Assembly: GCF_029223285.1 (NCBI RefSeq)
Contig: NZ_JARHUJ010000004.1
Span: 682,001 to 746,000, forward strand
Length of the DNA: 64,000 nucleotides
Source: Paraflavitalea sp. CAU 1676
GTDB taxonomy: Bacteria > Bacteroidota > Bacteroidia > Chitinophagales > Chitinophagaceae
Reading direction: 5' to 3'
This document shows, in pieces, positions 27,371 through 35,427 of this stretch (position 1 is the first letter of the stretch; every line of letters begins with the position of its first letter). Below the pieces are notes generated by a model that was given only the letters and a program-made list of their open reading frames with translations, was not told the origin of the DNA and made no database searches. Position numbers and translations under genes: made by a program.

Positions 27371-29125
27371 TTATTGGATAAAGTAAACCTCAGCGATCTT
27401 GCCGTTTTTGATCTTGTAAATGGCAATAGCCGAGAGCGGTTTATCGCCAAATCCGGTAACGCTTTCCTGGTCAATGACGGTATCGCCTTGCACAATACGG
27501 TTCACCAGTTTGCAATGGAGCTCCTTTACGCGCTCGAACATGCCACTGTATTGTTTGCGCATCGCTTCTTTGCCCTGCACCATCAGCTTGTCGGGGAATG
27601 AATAAATACGTACGCTATCGCTGTAAGGTTGAAGGAAGGCGTCGATATTGCGTGCATTGTAAGCATTCAATTGTTGCTGCGCCAGAATCTCCGGCGTAAC
27701 GGGCAGTAAATGCTGCGATTGCATAGGAACGCCGCGGTGAATCACGGTCTGTATGTTCCCGAGAGCGGTGAGGTCCTGCAAGGGGTCTTTATCGAGCAGC
27801 AGCAGATCGGCTATTTTACCTTTCTCGATGGTGCCGTATGCTTTGTCCTTTCCAAAACCTTTCGCAGCATTGATGGTGGCCGAGCGAAGTATTTCCGCAT
27901 TGCTTAAGCCAGCCTGCTGCATGGCCAGCAGTTCTGCAAAAAAAGACGAAGCATGTAGGGTGCCGATGTTACCGGCGTCCGTGCCCGCTACCACCAGTAC
28001 GCCCGCCTCCTGGGCCAGTTTGAGGTTGGTGAGCATGGTGCTGTCTCCCTTATCGGGTATGTGCATGCGGCTGCGCAGGCTTTTATAGTCGAAAGGCAGT
28101 TTGCTCTTTTCGATATGTTGCAGATCGGAGAGCGTACCCAGCATAAAGGGATCGCCGTAGGTGAAATCATGAGCCGTAAAATTGAACTGCTGGGTAAAAG
28201 TGCGGCTATATCCCTGCGATACCAGCAGGGTAGGGATGTATACCACCTGTTTCGATTTCAGCAACTGCAGCATCTCCGTATCCAGTACCTTATCATCCAC
28301 ACTGTGCACCAGTATATCGGCGCCAGCCGTTACGGCCAGTTTGGCGGTTTCATATTCAGTCGCATGCACCGCCACTTTAAGACCGGCGGCATGGCTTTCT
28401 TCGATAGCCGCTTGAACGATCGGCAAGGTTGCCTCCGGCTTTTGTCCGGGTAACACGATGTACCAGATCTTGATGAAGTCGGGTTTCAACGGCAATTGCT
28501 TTTTCACGAGCGCCCTCGCTTCTTCGGCGGTGGTTACCTTCACGATCGGCGGATCTTTTTTATCGAGGTTGGGTGGCAGGTAGGTCGAAACGAGCGGACC
28601 TGTCACCAGCGCCTCCGGGGCGATGAGCTGTGCATTGACCGAGTCGCGCACGGCGTAATTGCTCATAGGGCCACCCACATCGATCACCCGGGTGATACCG
28701 CAGGCCAGGTAGCGCGCCATTTGGTTGTACAGATTATCCCTCACCCATTGCTGATCTTTTTCGTAGGGGTAAAACTGCTGGAGGTTCGCCCCATCGGGCC
28801 GGGTATACAAACCTCCACTCTGGAAAAAATGGATATGTGCATCCGTCATGCCCGGCATCAGGTATTTGCCGCTGCCATCGATCACGGTACCATTGGCAGG
28901 TACCTTGATTTTTTTGATCGATCCCACGGCAGTGATCCGGTTGCTGTCGATCACCACGGTTTGGTCGGGTTCAGCTTTACCGGTCACCACATTGATGACA
29001 GTTACTTTGCTGATGATGATGGGAGTGGTTGGCTTCGATATGCCGGCTGTAATGGCTTGGGTTTGCGCGGCGGCAGGCAGGGACAGGGCGAGCAGGATAG
29101 TCGCAGACAAGCACCATTTTCTCAT
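27371..29125 (-). CDS. Exported amidohydrolase fused to a SnoaL/NTF2-like C-terminal domain
   Basis: A 584-residue protein. A signal peptide (MRKWCLSATILLALSLPAAAQ) is followed by an imidazolonepropionase/prolidase-like metal-dependent amidohydrolase (about 35-455), with metal motif DAHIHF, later AVHATE and HSVDD, and TDAG near the end (VVAGTDAGN). About residues 480-584 form a separate SnoaL/NTF2-like fold: LNAYNARNIDAFLQPYS...VQGKEAMRKQY...VTGFGDKPLSAIAIYKIKNGKIAEVYF. That ending is a classic SnoaL signature. Hydrolysis of a cyclic amide or dipeptide in the periplasm is likely; the substrate is unknown. The fused domain adds roughly 100 residues over the usual amidohydrolase length. Confidence 0.9.
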   Translation of the reverse strand: MRKWCLSATILLALSLPAAAQTQAITAGISKPTTPIIISKVTVINVVTGKAEPDQTVVIDSNRITAVGSIKKIKVPANGTVIDGSGKYLMPGMTDAHIHFFQSGGLYTRPDGANLQQFYPYEKDQQWVRDNLYNQMARYLACGITRVIDVGGPMSNYAVRDSVNAQLIAPEALVTGPLVSTYLPPNLDKKDPPIVKVTTAEEARALVKKQLPLKPDFIKIWYIVLPGQKPEATLPIVQAAIEESHAAGLKVAVHATEYETAKLAVTAGADILVHSVDDKVLDTEMLQLLKSKQVVYIPTLLVSQGYSRTFTQQFNFTAHDFTYGDPFMLGTLSDLQHIEKSKLPFDYKSLRSRMHIPDKGDSTMLTNLKLAQEAGVLVVAGTDAGNIGTLHASSFFAELLAMQQAGLSNAEILRSATINAAKGFGKDKAYGTIEKGKIADLLLLDKDPLQDLTALGNIQTVIHRGVPMQSQHLLPVTPEILAQQQLNAYNARNIDAFLQPYSDSVRIYSFPDKLMVQGKEAMRKQYSGMFERVKELHCKLVNRIVQGDTVIDQESVTGFGDKPLSAIAIYKIKNGKIAEVYFIQ

Positions 29126-29217
29126 GGAAGGGTTAGTTTTACCTTAAAGATAGTGGAAACCGACGGATGGGAACGGGCAGCTGAACCGCACGCTGGGATG
29201 ATCGCACAACGGTCGAT

Positions 29218-29316
29218 CGAACACCGCCGCGACCGCGCGGTGCCTCGATCAAAGCAGGCGTGATTGGCCGCTGGCCCGCACACATGCCCGACCGAACACC
29301 CGCTTGATCACGCGGG
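29218..29316. promoter_or_regulatory. Pair of GC-rich hairpins sharing CGAACACC upstream of an ECF sigma gene
   Basis: CGAACACC occurs at 29218 and again at 29293 (75 bp apart). Each copy leads into a stem: CACCGC/GCGGTG (29222-29227/29237-29242) and CCCGC/GCGGG (29299-29303/29312-29316). The region is divergent between the amidohydrolase and sigma genes, so it may be a regulatory element or a pair of RNA hairpins. Low certainty. Confidence 0.35.
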
Positions 29317-29391
29317 CCGAAACAACCACCCGGCGAAAAAAAGTTGCTCTTACCTGTAAGTTTTGGACCGCTCCCGCGATAAACTATAGTG

Positions 29392-29898
29392 ATGGCATTA
29401 TTGGAAGCTGAATTTACCGACCTGCTTAACCAGCACATAGGGTTGATCTACAAGGTCTGCAATATCTATTGTGCCGATAAGGAAGACAGGCGCGATCTGT
29501 TCCAGGAAATTGTATTGCAATTGTGGAAAGGGTATGCGGGCTTCAAACAGGAGGCCCGGTTCTCTACCTGGATGTACCGGGTGGCGCTCAACACGGCCAT
29601 CTCTAATTACCGGCGCGTGCGCAGCAGGCCCCGCCGGGTTTCGCTGGAAGACGCAGGGATCGATATCCCCGACCCCGGTGCATTGCCTACAGCCAATGAA
29701 TCCGTCAAATTATTGTACCAGGCAATCGCTCAGTTAACGCCGGTAGAAAAAGCCATGATCCTGCTTCATCTCGATGGATGCACCTACCAGGAGATGGCGG
29801 CCATCACCGGCATCAGCAACAACAATGTGGGTGTAAAACTGAACCGTATCAAAAGTAAACTTGAAAAAATATTAGCTGTTTATGGCAACAACATTTGA
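29392..29898 (+). CDS. ECF-type RNA polymerase sigma factor
   Basis: A 168-residue sigma-70 family protein with regions 2 and 4 only. Region 2 includes DLFQEIVLQLWKGYAGFKQEARFSTWMYRVALN; region 4 includes LTPVEKAMILLHLDGCTYQEMAAITGISNNNVGVKLNRIKSKL with its recognition helix. Start at ATG 29392 is preferred over GTG 29389. Its last 17 bp overlap the next gene, implying coupled expression. No classical zinc-binding anti-sigma gene follows; the overlapping membrane gene may fill that role. Confidence 0.93.
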   Translation: MALLEAEFTDLLNQHIGLIYKVCNIYCADKEDRRDLFQEIVLQLWKGYAGFKQEARFSTWMYRVALNTAISNYRRVRSRPRRVSLEDAGIDIPDPGALPTANESVKLLYQAIAQLTPVEKAMILLHLDGCTYQEMAAITGISNNNVGVKLNRIKSKLEKILAVYGNNI

Positions 29899-30520
29899 AG
29901 CGCTGCAGGCTGCCTGGCAGACCTGTGATCAGCAATGGCAAACACAAAAGAAGGTCAGTGAAAGATTGATACGTTCCATGATCAGGGAAAGGTCGGTCAC
30001 TACGCTCGCGGCTATGGGGCGGCAGAACCTGTTGCTGGCGGGCTTGTTCCTACTGTACACCGCATTCTTTATCGCCTGTATAGTGGGCAATGCATTCGAT
30101 TATACCGCTGTAGTTTTCTTTATTCCGCTTTCGGTGCAGGCAGTTGCCTGCTTGGTAGGCGCGCTGCTGCTGCTGTCGGTCTACCAGCGAATCAAAAACA
30201 TCAGCCTTGCCAACGAATCGCTGGCCGGCGGCCTTCGTCAGGCCATCGATGCCAATGAGCGGCACCTGAAAATGAGCCATAAAATTTGGTGGTGCTATTT
30301 CATGGCAGGCGCAGCATTCCCCTTTACATGCTTACCCGCTGCCATCGCAAAGAGGGGAACAGCCGAAGCGCTGGGCTACCTGGTCATTCCGCTGGTGATC
30401 ATACTTGGAATGGTACTGCTGGCGAAAAAAATGGGTTGGTTTAAAAGCAGCAAACAGGAAAGCCTGAAACGTCACCTGGCCGAGTTGGAATCCCACCTGG
30501 CCGAGTTGGAAGCGGCTTAA
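29882..30520 (+). CDS. Four-helix membrane protein overlapping the sigma factor gene (putative anti-sigma partner)
   Basis: A 212-residue protein: cytoplasmic N-terminus of about 45 residues (MATTFEALQAAWQTCDQQWQ), two close TM helices (about 48-65 and 75-97), a cytoplasmic loop (YQRIKNISLANESLAGGLRQAID), two more TMs (about 137-155 and 163-180), and a Lys/Glu-rich tail. Genes of this form regularly follow ECF sigma factors in Bacteroidota, and their N-terminal segment could bind the sigma factor, but anti-sigma function is inference. The extreme C-terminus is a duplicated heptapeptide (HLAELES-HLAELEA). Overlap with the sigma gene is 17 bp. Confidence 0.75.
   Translation: MATTFEALQAAWQTCDQQWQTQKKVSERLIRSMIRERSVTTLAAMGRQNLLLAGLFLLYTAFFIACIVGNAFDYTAVVFFIPLSVQAVACLVGALLLLSVYQRIKNISLANESLAGGLRQAIDANERHLKMSHKIWWCYFMAGAAFPFTCLPAAIAKRGTAEALGYLVIPLVIILGMVLLAKKMGWFKSSKQESLKRHLAELESHLAELEAA
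30473..30511 (+). repeat. 21-bp tandem duplication at the 3' end of the membrane protein gene
   Basis: The 18-base block CACCTGGCCGAGTTGGAA is identical at 30473-30490 and 30494-30511, separated by TCC; both encode HLAELE. Identity at third positions indicates a recent duplication. Confidence 0.95.
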
Positions 30521-30529
30521 CAAAACTAA

Positions 30530-30553
30530 ACAGGATGGCCGTAGCCACCCTGT
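30530..30553. terminator. Terminator between the sigma operon and the OmpA gene
   Basis: ACAGGATGGC (30530-30539) / GCCACCCTGT (30544-30553), a 10-bp stem with one A-C mismatch and a 4-nt loop, between convergent genes. On the minus strand it runs into TTTAGTTTTGTT, so it mainly serves the OmpA gene. Confidence 0.65.
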
Positions 30554-30595
30554 ACCTTCTCATTTCTGTATAGTCGTTGCGTGCAAAAAGGTTCT

Positions 30596-31879
30596 TTATT
30601 GTTTTTCAAATTCCACCCGGCGGTTATTGGCTTTGGCAGCCGGTGTGGTGGCCTTATCAACCGGCGCGCTTTCACCCTTGCCATCGGTCTCCATGCGGTC
30701 GGCATCGATTCCAAACTCTGTCGTTAAAGCCGCCTTCACGGCTGCTGCTCTTTGTTTAGAAAGGTTGAGGTTGTACGCCGCTTCTCCATCGCTATCGGTA
30801 TGGCCCGTGATCTTTACTTTCAGCGACGCATTTTCTTTCAGGGTGGCAGCAATTTCTTTCAACACGCCATATGATTCAGGTTTGATGCGATCGCTGTTCA
30901 CGTCGAACAGGATACCCGTGGTCACAAACTTTCCTTCCGTGAGTAATTTGTTGCGCAGGTCGGGCGCACCGGTGGCGAGGCGCAGGTTGGTGATGAAATA
31001 CTGGTCGGGCTCGGTACGGGCGGTGGTGAGGCCAAACACGAGTGCATTGTAAGCGGGTGCATTGAGCGCCCGAGCCACATCCACCACTTTCTCTTCATTG
31101 AAGTAAATGCGAATCCTCGTCTTCTGCCGCCATATGGCCACCTTCATGAAATTCTTCGTTTTGGCATGGAACTGGGTGGTGGCCTGTTGCTGCTGTAAAG
31201 AGTAGTCTCCGTTCAGCGATGCTTCATAACCCATACGGCCAGTTTGTCCGTCGGTCGACATAGGCAGTATCCAGGTATTGAAACCCGTGCGTCCGCCCAA
31301 ACCCTGCATATAACGGGTATAATGATCCGGCTTTTGCAAAGAAGCGATAGCGAATGACAATGGCGACGACTGGTTGCGGAATCCCGGATTACAGCCTACC
31401 TCAAACTCGAGCGTAAAGTTATCGGGCAAAGCAGAGATGAATTCGGGCATGTACACACCGCTTTTATTGATCGCCAGCCATTGGCCGCTATGGCCTTCGA
31501 GGGTAACGATCTCGCCGCCCGCATTCGTATTCCATTTGGCGGGGAAGTCGCCGCGGGCATCCTGCGAAAAATCTTCGAAGGCGATCACTTTATCACCGGG
31601 CACAAAGTCGTAGGCGCTGTATACCTTGAGACTGCCGGCAGCTGCTGGCGCCGCAGCTACTGCACCCGTTTTTTCCGGGGTACCTGCTGCCGGTGAGGTA
31701 GTCGTCTTTTTGCCATGCTTGCCATCCAGCACGCTGTCCATGGCTTTGCCCGATTCTTTCACCACTTTATTCTCCGCCTTGTCTTTGGCGAGGTTCTTCA
31801 GCTTATTCAACAATTGTGCCTCCGCGCTACTGGCTGTCAGCACGGCAATGGCAATAATCAGATGCTTCATAACAAACAT
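30596..31879 (-). CDS. OmpA-family peptidoglycan-binding outer-envelope protein
   Basis: A 427-residue exported protein (signal near MKHLIIAIAVLTASSAEAQ; ATGs at 31879 and 31870 are both possible). After a basic, helical N-terminus (LLNKLKNLAKDKAENK) and an Ala/Pro/Thr linker comes a concanavalin-like or 3-keto-disaccharide-hydrolase-like beta-sandwich (about 88-300, AFEDFSQDARGDFPAKWNT.. YITNLRLA). The C-terminal OmpA domain (about 310-427) carries TGHTDSDGEAAYNLNLSKQRA and NNRRVEF, with the Asp and Arg that bind meso-diaminopimelate. It likely ties the outer membrane to peptidoglycan while displaying a sugar-binding-like domain. Confidence 0.9.
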   Translation of the reverse strand: MFVMKHLIIAIAVLTASSAEAQLLNKLKNLAKDKAENKVVKESGKAMDSVLDGKHGKKTTTSPAAGTPEKTGAVAAAPAAAGSLKVYSAYDFVPGDKVIAFEDFSQDARGDFPAKWNTNAGGEIVTLEGHSGQWLAINKSGVYMPEFISALPDNFTLEFEVGCNPGFRNQSSPLSFAIASLQKPDHYTRYMQGLGGRTGFNTWILPMSTDGQTGRMGYEASLNGDYSLQQQQATTQFHAKTKNFMKVAIWRQKTRIRIYFNEEKVVDVARALNAPAYNALVFGLTTARTEPDQYFITNLRLATGAPDLRNKLLTEGKFVTTGILFDVNSDRIKPESYGVLKEIAATLKENASLKVKITGHTDSDGEAAYNLNLSKQRAAAVKAALTTEFGIDADRMETDGKGESAPVDKATTPAAKANNRRVEFEKQ

Positions 31880-31912
31880 TTAGAGGGGATAATGATCGAT
31901 TAGTTCACGCAT

Positions 31913-31920
31913 CAAATGTA
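31913..31920 (-). promoter_or_regulatory. -7 box for the OmpA gene
   Basis: TACATTTG on the minus strand (31920-31913) is an exact TAnnTTTG match 33 bp before the start codon. No TTG is seen at the -33 distance. Confidence 0.45.
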
Positions 31921-32033
31921 ATGGTGTCGCGAAGCCTGGCGCAGGAGAAAGCTACCAGTGTACTTATACGCAGACGAAGACAGGTAAACTTGATTGGCAG
32001 AGCTATGTGGTATCCTGTCGGATAATAGGGCTG

Positions 32034-32121
32034 TTCGTCGTACCCGGGGGCATTGTGCAGGCCAATGCGGTCACTCATCGGGCTATCGGCTGTTTCGTCG
32101 GATAGGCCCGGCCTCCACTGG
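32034..32121 (+). promoter_or_regulatory. Putative response-regulator binding region upstream of the LytS/LytTR operon
   Basis: TTCGTCG occurs at 32034-32040 and again exactly 60 bp later at 32094-32100. The second copy is followed by CCCGG and CTCCACTGG (32113-32121), ending 22 bp before the histidine kinase start. The same ordered blocks TTTCGTCG-CCCGG-CTCCACTGG recur upstream of the small exported gene at 34187. This suggests a shared operator or promoter element, possibly for the encoded LytTR regulator. Confidence 0.5.
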
Positions 32122-32143
32122 CATGTTATACTAATTTTAACAC

Positions 32144-33226
32144 ATGAGCCGGATTGCCTGGAATCACCTTCTAACCAAAAGGGTATTGTGGACCATTACT
32201 GTCAAGGAGTTATTGCTTTGGCTGTTGTTCAATATCGTGTACGGGTTACTTTTTTACCTCGCCCTGCACGCTATTAGCGGCGGGCAAAAGATCCATGGCA
32301 TCTATGTATGGTTATTGCTCGATGTATTTATCGAGATCTTCATCCAGGGTTTGCTCACGATTCCTTTGTGGTGGCTGTTTTTCCGCCGCCTTAGCGATAA
32401 ACCTATACCCGTCATCCTGGTTACGCATGTGGTGCTGGTAAGTGCTTTTTTGTACCTGCGTGGTGTAAGCGAAGGAGTAGTGAGTAAACTAACCTGTAAG
32501 GAGTCGGGCGCGTTTTTCTACTGGCATGCCTACTACCTGCCCATGCTGTTTTACGTGATCCAGTTCTCCATCTTCCATGCCTATAATTTCTGGCTCAAAA
32601 GCCAGCGCCAGGTAGAGAAAGAAAAAGAGTTGATGTCGCTGGCCTACCAAAGTGAAGTGAACGCACTCAAAGCACAGATACAACCTCATTTCCTCTTCAA
32701 TACCCTCAACTCCATCAGCGCTACCGTGCCGCCCGAAATGGAAGCTACCCGCGTATTGATCGCCCGGCTGGCCGATACCTTCCGCTATGCATTGAAAAGC
32801 ACACAAAAACACCAGGTAACACTGGGGGAGGAGCTGGATTTCATCCGCACCTGGATCGAACTGGAGATGCACCGCTTCAAATCGAGGCTTAAAGTTGAAT
32901 ATCATACCGATGAGTCGGTGCTGCAGTTGCAGATCCCGCCCATGTTGCTGCAACCCCTCGTGGAGAATGCCGTAAAACATGGGATCGGCGGCAGCATTAC
33001 CGGCGGCACCATCAAAATATCCTGCATCCGGGAAGGTCGCCATGCCAAGATCATTATCAGCGATACCGGGGCCGGTTTCAAGGGCGATCTGCAGCAACTG
33101 GAGCGCACAGAGGGCATCGGATTAAAGAATACCCGACTGCGCCTGCTGCGTTTGTACAACGAAGAGCTGTTTGTGGAACCTAATGTACCTTCCGGACTAA
33201 CATCGTATTTTTACATTCCTTTATAA
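32144..33226 (+). CDS. LytS/YehU-type membrane sensor histidine kinase
   Basis: A 360-residue protein: four TM helices in the first 150 residues (about 20-45, 53-80, 88-104, 128-150), a short coiled coil (QRQVEKEKELMSLAYQSEVNALKAQ), then the HisKA-LytS phosphoacceptor motif QIQPHFLFNTLNSIS with His182. The ATPase domain has N-box LLQPLVENAVKHGI and G-box DTGAGF and EGIGLKN. It has no extracytoplasmic sensor domain, so the signal is probably sensed in the membrane. It is encoded 8 bp before its cognate LytTR regulator. Confidence 0.95.
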   Translation: MSRIAWNHLLTKRVLWTITVKELLLWLLFNIVYGLLFYLALHAISGGQKIHGIYVWLLLDVFIEIFIQGLLTIPLWWLFFRRLSDKPIPVILVTHVVLVSAFLYLRGVSEGVVSKLTCKESGAFFYWHAYYLPMLFYVIQFSIFHAYNFWLKSQRQVEKEKELMSLAYQSEVNALKAQIQPHFLFNTLNSISATVPPEMEATRVLIARLADTFRYALKSTQKHQVTLGEELDFIRTWIELEMHRFKSRLKVEYHTDESVLQLQIPPMLLQPLVENAVKHGIGGSITGGTIKISCIREGRHAKIIISDTGAGFKGDLQQLERTEGIGLKNTRLRLLRLYNEELFVEPNVPSGLTSYFYIPL

Positions 33227-33234
33227 ACCGCGCA

Positions 33235-33975
33235 ATGGCCAAGAAAGTACTTATCATAGACGATGAAGATGCAGCCCGCCTGGTGATACGCCAGTACCTG
33301 GGGGCTTTTGAAGAGTTGCAGATCGTTGGCGAATGCAGCCATGGGCAAGAGGCCGTAACGGCCATCAACCGGCTCGAGCCCGACCTGGTTTTCCTGGATG
33401 TGCAGATGCCCGGGCTCAGCGGCTTTCAGGTGATCCAGCAAATAGTACACGTGCCACAGATCATCTTTACTACTGCCTACGACCAATATGCGCTCAAGGC
33501 GTTTGATTCCAATGCCATCGATTACCTGCTCAAGCCCTATACCCTCGAACGGTTCAAACAGGCAGTTTCAAAAGTATTGTTGCGGTCCGGCAATCCTTCC
33601 ATCGATGCCGTAAAGAACCTGGCTGATCAGGCCGGCGGTAGCGCCACTACCTACTCCGAAAGGATACTGGTGGAGAGCGGCAATAAAATGACCAATATTC
33701 AAACTGCAGAGATCATCTACCTCGAGGCCGAGCGCGACTATACGCGGCTGCATACCGAAAAAAAGAATTACCTCAGCAACTACGGCATTGGCGTTATCGT
33801 GCAACGGCTCGATCCCCGGCATTTTATCCGCATTCACCGGTCGTACATCGTCAACATCAACCATATTAAAGAAGTATACCGCGAAGACAACGGCATCCTC
33901 GTCATCACCTCCAACAATGTATCGCTCAAAGTAAGCCGCAGCTATACCGACGACCTCCGCCGACTGATGTATTGA
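33235..33975 (+). CDS. LytTR-family response regulator
   Basis: A 246-residue protein. The receiver domain is intact: acidic pair Asp9/Asp10, phosphoacceptor Asp55 (LVFLDVQMPG), Thr80 and Lys100 (DYLLKPY). It is joined to a LytTR DNA-binding domain (about 140-245: ILVESGNKMTNIQTAEIIYLEAERDYTRLHT ... FIRIHRSYIVNINHI). It is cognate to the kinase 8 bp upstream. A candidate binding motif occurs both before the operon and just after it. Confidence 0.95.
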   Translation: MAKKVLIIDDEDAARLVIRQYLGAFEELQIVGECSHGQEAVTAINRLEPDLVFLDVQMPGLSGFQVIQQIVHVPQIIFTTAYDQYALKAFDSNAIDYLLKPYTLERFKQAVSKVLLRSGNPSIDAVKNLADQAGGSATTYSERILVESGNKMTNIQTAEIIYLEAERDYTRLHTEKKNYLSNYGIGVIVQRLDPRHFIRIHRSYIVNINHIKEVYREDNGILVITSNNVSLKVSRSYTDDLRRLMY

Positions 33976-33980
33976 TATCC

Positions 33981-34045
33981 CGACGAATGACTTAATCGAA
34001 CGATGAAATGTTATTGCTCATTTCGTCGACCCGGTTCTCCACTGG
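33981..34045 (+). promoter_or_regulatory. Second copy of the TTTCGTCG-CCCGG-CTCCACTGG element
   Basis: TTTCGTCG (34021-34028), ACCCGG (34029-34034) and CTCCACTGG (34037-34045) appear in the same order and orientation as upstream of the kinase gene. An inverted CGACGAA is at 33981-33987. The element lies between the response regulator stop and the small exported gene, about 140 bp before its start. Confidence 0.5.
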
Positions 34046-34186
34046 TAGTTTATGGCTTTTATCCCGTCAATGTCCATCCTACATTTGTTTTCGCAACCCG
34101 GCCGGACGAAAAAATGACAGAGGGTGGTAATTTTTTGCTGACTGGCGGGGTTGCTTTTCAAGCATCTCTTTTCAAAGAATACAGCC

Positions 34187-34483
34187 ATGAATAAAACAAT
34201 CCTTTTACCCGCCGGCATGCTGGCACTTACCGGTATGCTGATCACTGTTATGGAAGCTGCTGCTACCACCGGCTATCAACGGCAGTCACTGGCCGACGCC
34301 GTTTGTCCGCTCAGGGTCGGGGCTGTTGAATTCTGCACAGACCGGTCCCTGCACCATCATCATTCTACTGGAAATACATTTGCCGCTGCTGCCTTACTGA
34401 ATACATACGGCCTCAAAACGGCCACTGGCTTCATCAAGGATCATGGCAGCCTTTCATCGACAGACGTACACAACAATCAATAA
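34187..34483 (+). CDS. Small exported protein downstream of the two-component system
   Basis: 98 residues starting MNKTILLPAGMLALTGMLITV, a signal peptide with probable cleavage after EAAA. The mature part has two Cys (CPLRVGAVEFC, likely a disulfide) and a His run (LHHHHSTG). I do not recognise a family. The ATG at 34187 is preferred over an upstream in-frame start at 34151 because only the former gives a clean signal peptide. A copy of the two-component operon's upstream element precedes it, suggesting it is a regulatory target. Confidence 0.65.
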   Translation: MNKTILLPAGMLALTGMLITVMEAAATTGYQRQSLADAVCPLRVGAVEFCTDRSLHHHHSTGNTFAAAALLNTYGLKTATGFIKDHGSLSSTDVHNNQ

Positions 34484-34502
34484 ATCAGAAATACTGAAAA
34501 TG

Positions 34503-34543
34503 AAACGGACCACCGCCGGTTTGGGCGCATGGCCCGTTTTTTT
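34503..34543 (+). terminator. Terminator after the small exported gene
   Basis: AAACGG (34503-34508) / CCGTTT (34534-34539), or alternatively the internal GGGC-GCATG-GCCC stem, followed by seven T. The stem is modest but the T tract is strong. Confidence 0.55.
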
Positions 34544-34571
34544 ATGAACGATGGGCTAACTGCCGGAGTGC

Positions 34572-35201
34572 CTATAATTTTGCCATCTTCGCTGCTTCCA
34601 CAGGCGATACAGGCGCAGGTACGCGGTTCTTCACCGGAGGTAATGATTGCAGATAAGTATACACTGCTTTAAGATCTTCATCGGTCATTTTTCCTACCAT
34701 TTCCCAGGGCATGGGTGGCATAATGGGACGCCCGCCTTCCTGACCAAGATGCTTGCCGGTGCGCAAGGTCTTCACAAAGTTCTCTTCGCTCCAGGTGCCG
34801 AGGCCGGTAGTGGAATCGGGCGTAAGGTTGGCCGAATAGCTGATACCCCAGGGGCCAACAGCGGCGGTGATGTCGCCGGCAAACAACATCCAGTTGCCTG
34901 GCTGTAATGCTTTGGCGTCGATCGGCGGCAGCTTGCTGCCTTCGGGGTGGCCCGATAATAAACGTTCTTCATCAAGCACCGGACCATTGGGGCCAAACTT
35001 TTTGGGCGTGTGGCAATCGTGGCACGCGCCGATGGTAACCAGGTATTTACCACGGGTCACCAGTTCGCCGTTGGTAGGTGCATTCGAAGCAGATAATGAA
35101 TCGGTTTTCTTTTCCACCTGTGTAGTACATCCGGTCTGGAACATCAGGGCAGTTCCTGCCAGCAAGCCAATCATGCCTGCCAGCATCAATTTCTTTTTCA
35201 T
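34572..35201 (-). CDS. Monohaem cytochrome c lipoprotein
   Basis: 209 residues. Lipoprotein signal with lipobox FQTGC (lipidated Cys25) and a Ser/Asn linker, then a class I cytochrome c fold with haem site CHDCH (Cys60, Cys63, His64). The candidate distal Met lies in RPIMPPMPW (about 165-173). C-terminal helix TDEDLKAVYTYLQSLPPVKN is typical of the sorbosone/alcohol-dehydrogenase-type and diheme-like c cytochromes. It is probably a periplasmic-face electron carrier. The dehydrogenase partner is not in the window. Confidence 0.9.
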   Translation of the reverse strand: MKKKLMLAGMIGLLAGTALMFQTGCTTQVEKKTDSLSASNAPTNGELVTRGKYLVTIGACHDCHTPKKFGPNGPVLDEERLLSGHPEGSKLPPIDAKALQPGNWMLFAGDITAAVGPWGISYSANLTPDSTTGLGTWSEENFVKTLRTGKHLGQEGGRPIMPPMPWEMVGKMTDEDLKAVYTYLQSLPPVKNRVPAPVSPVEAAKMAKL

Positions 35202-35427
35202 CTTGTACTGTGTTTAATGAGCAATAAAATTCCAGCTGCAAGCCATTGAAGCTTGCGGATCATAATGCCTGATAAGGGATAGCTACAGATTGATCAGTGG
35301 GGCCTGAATACGGAGTGGGTGAATGCGTACAAATCTATTCAGTGATACAAATATAGTCAATAAGGCTATGCATGAATTGGTACGGGATGCGTACAGGATG
35401 AGCAAAGGCCGGGAAGGATTGTGGTCA

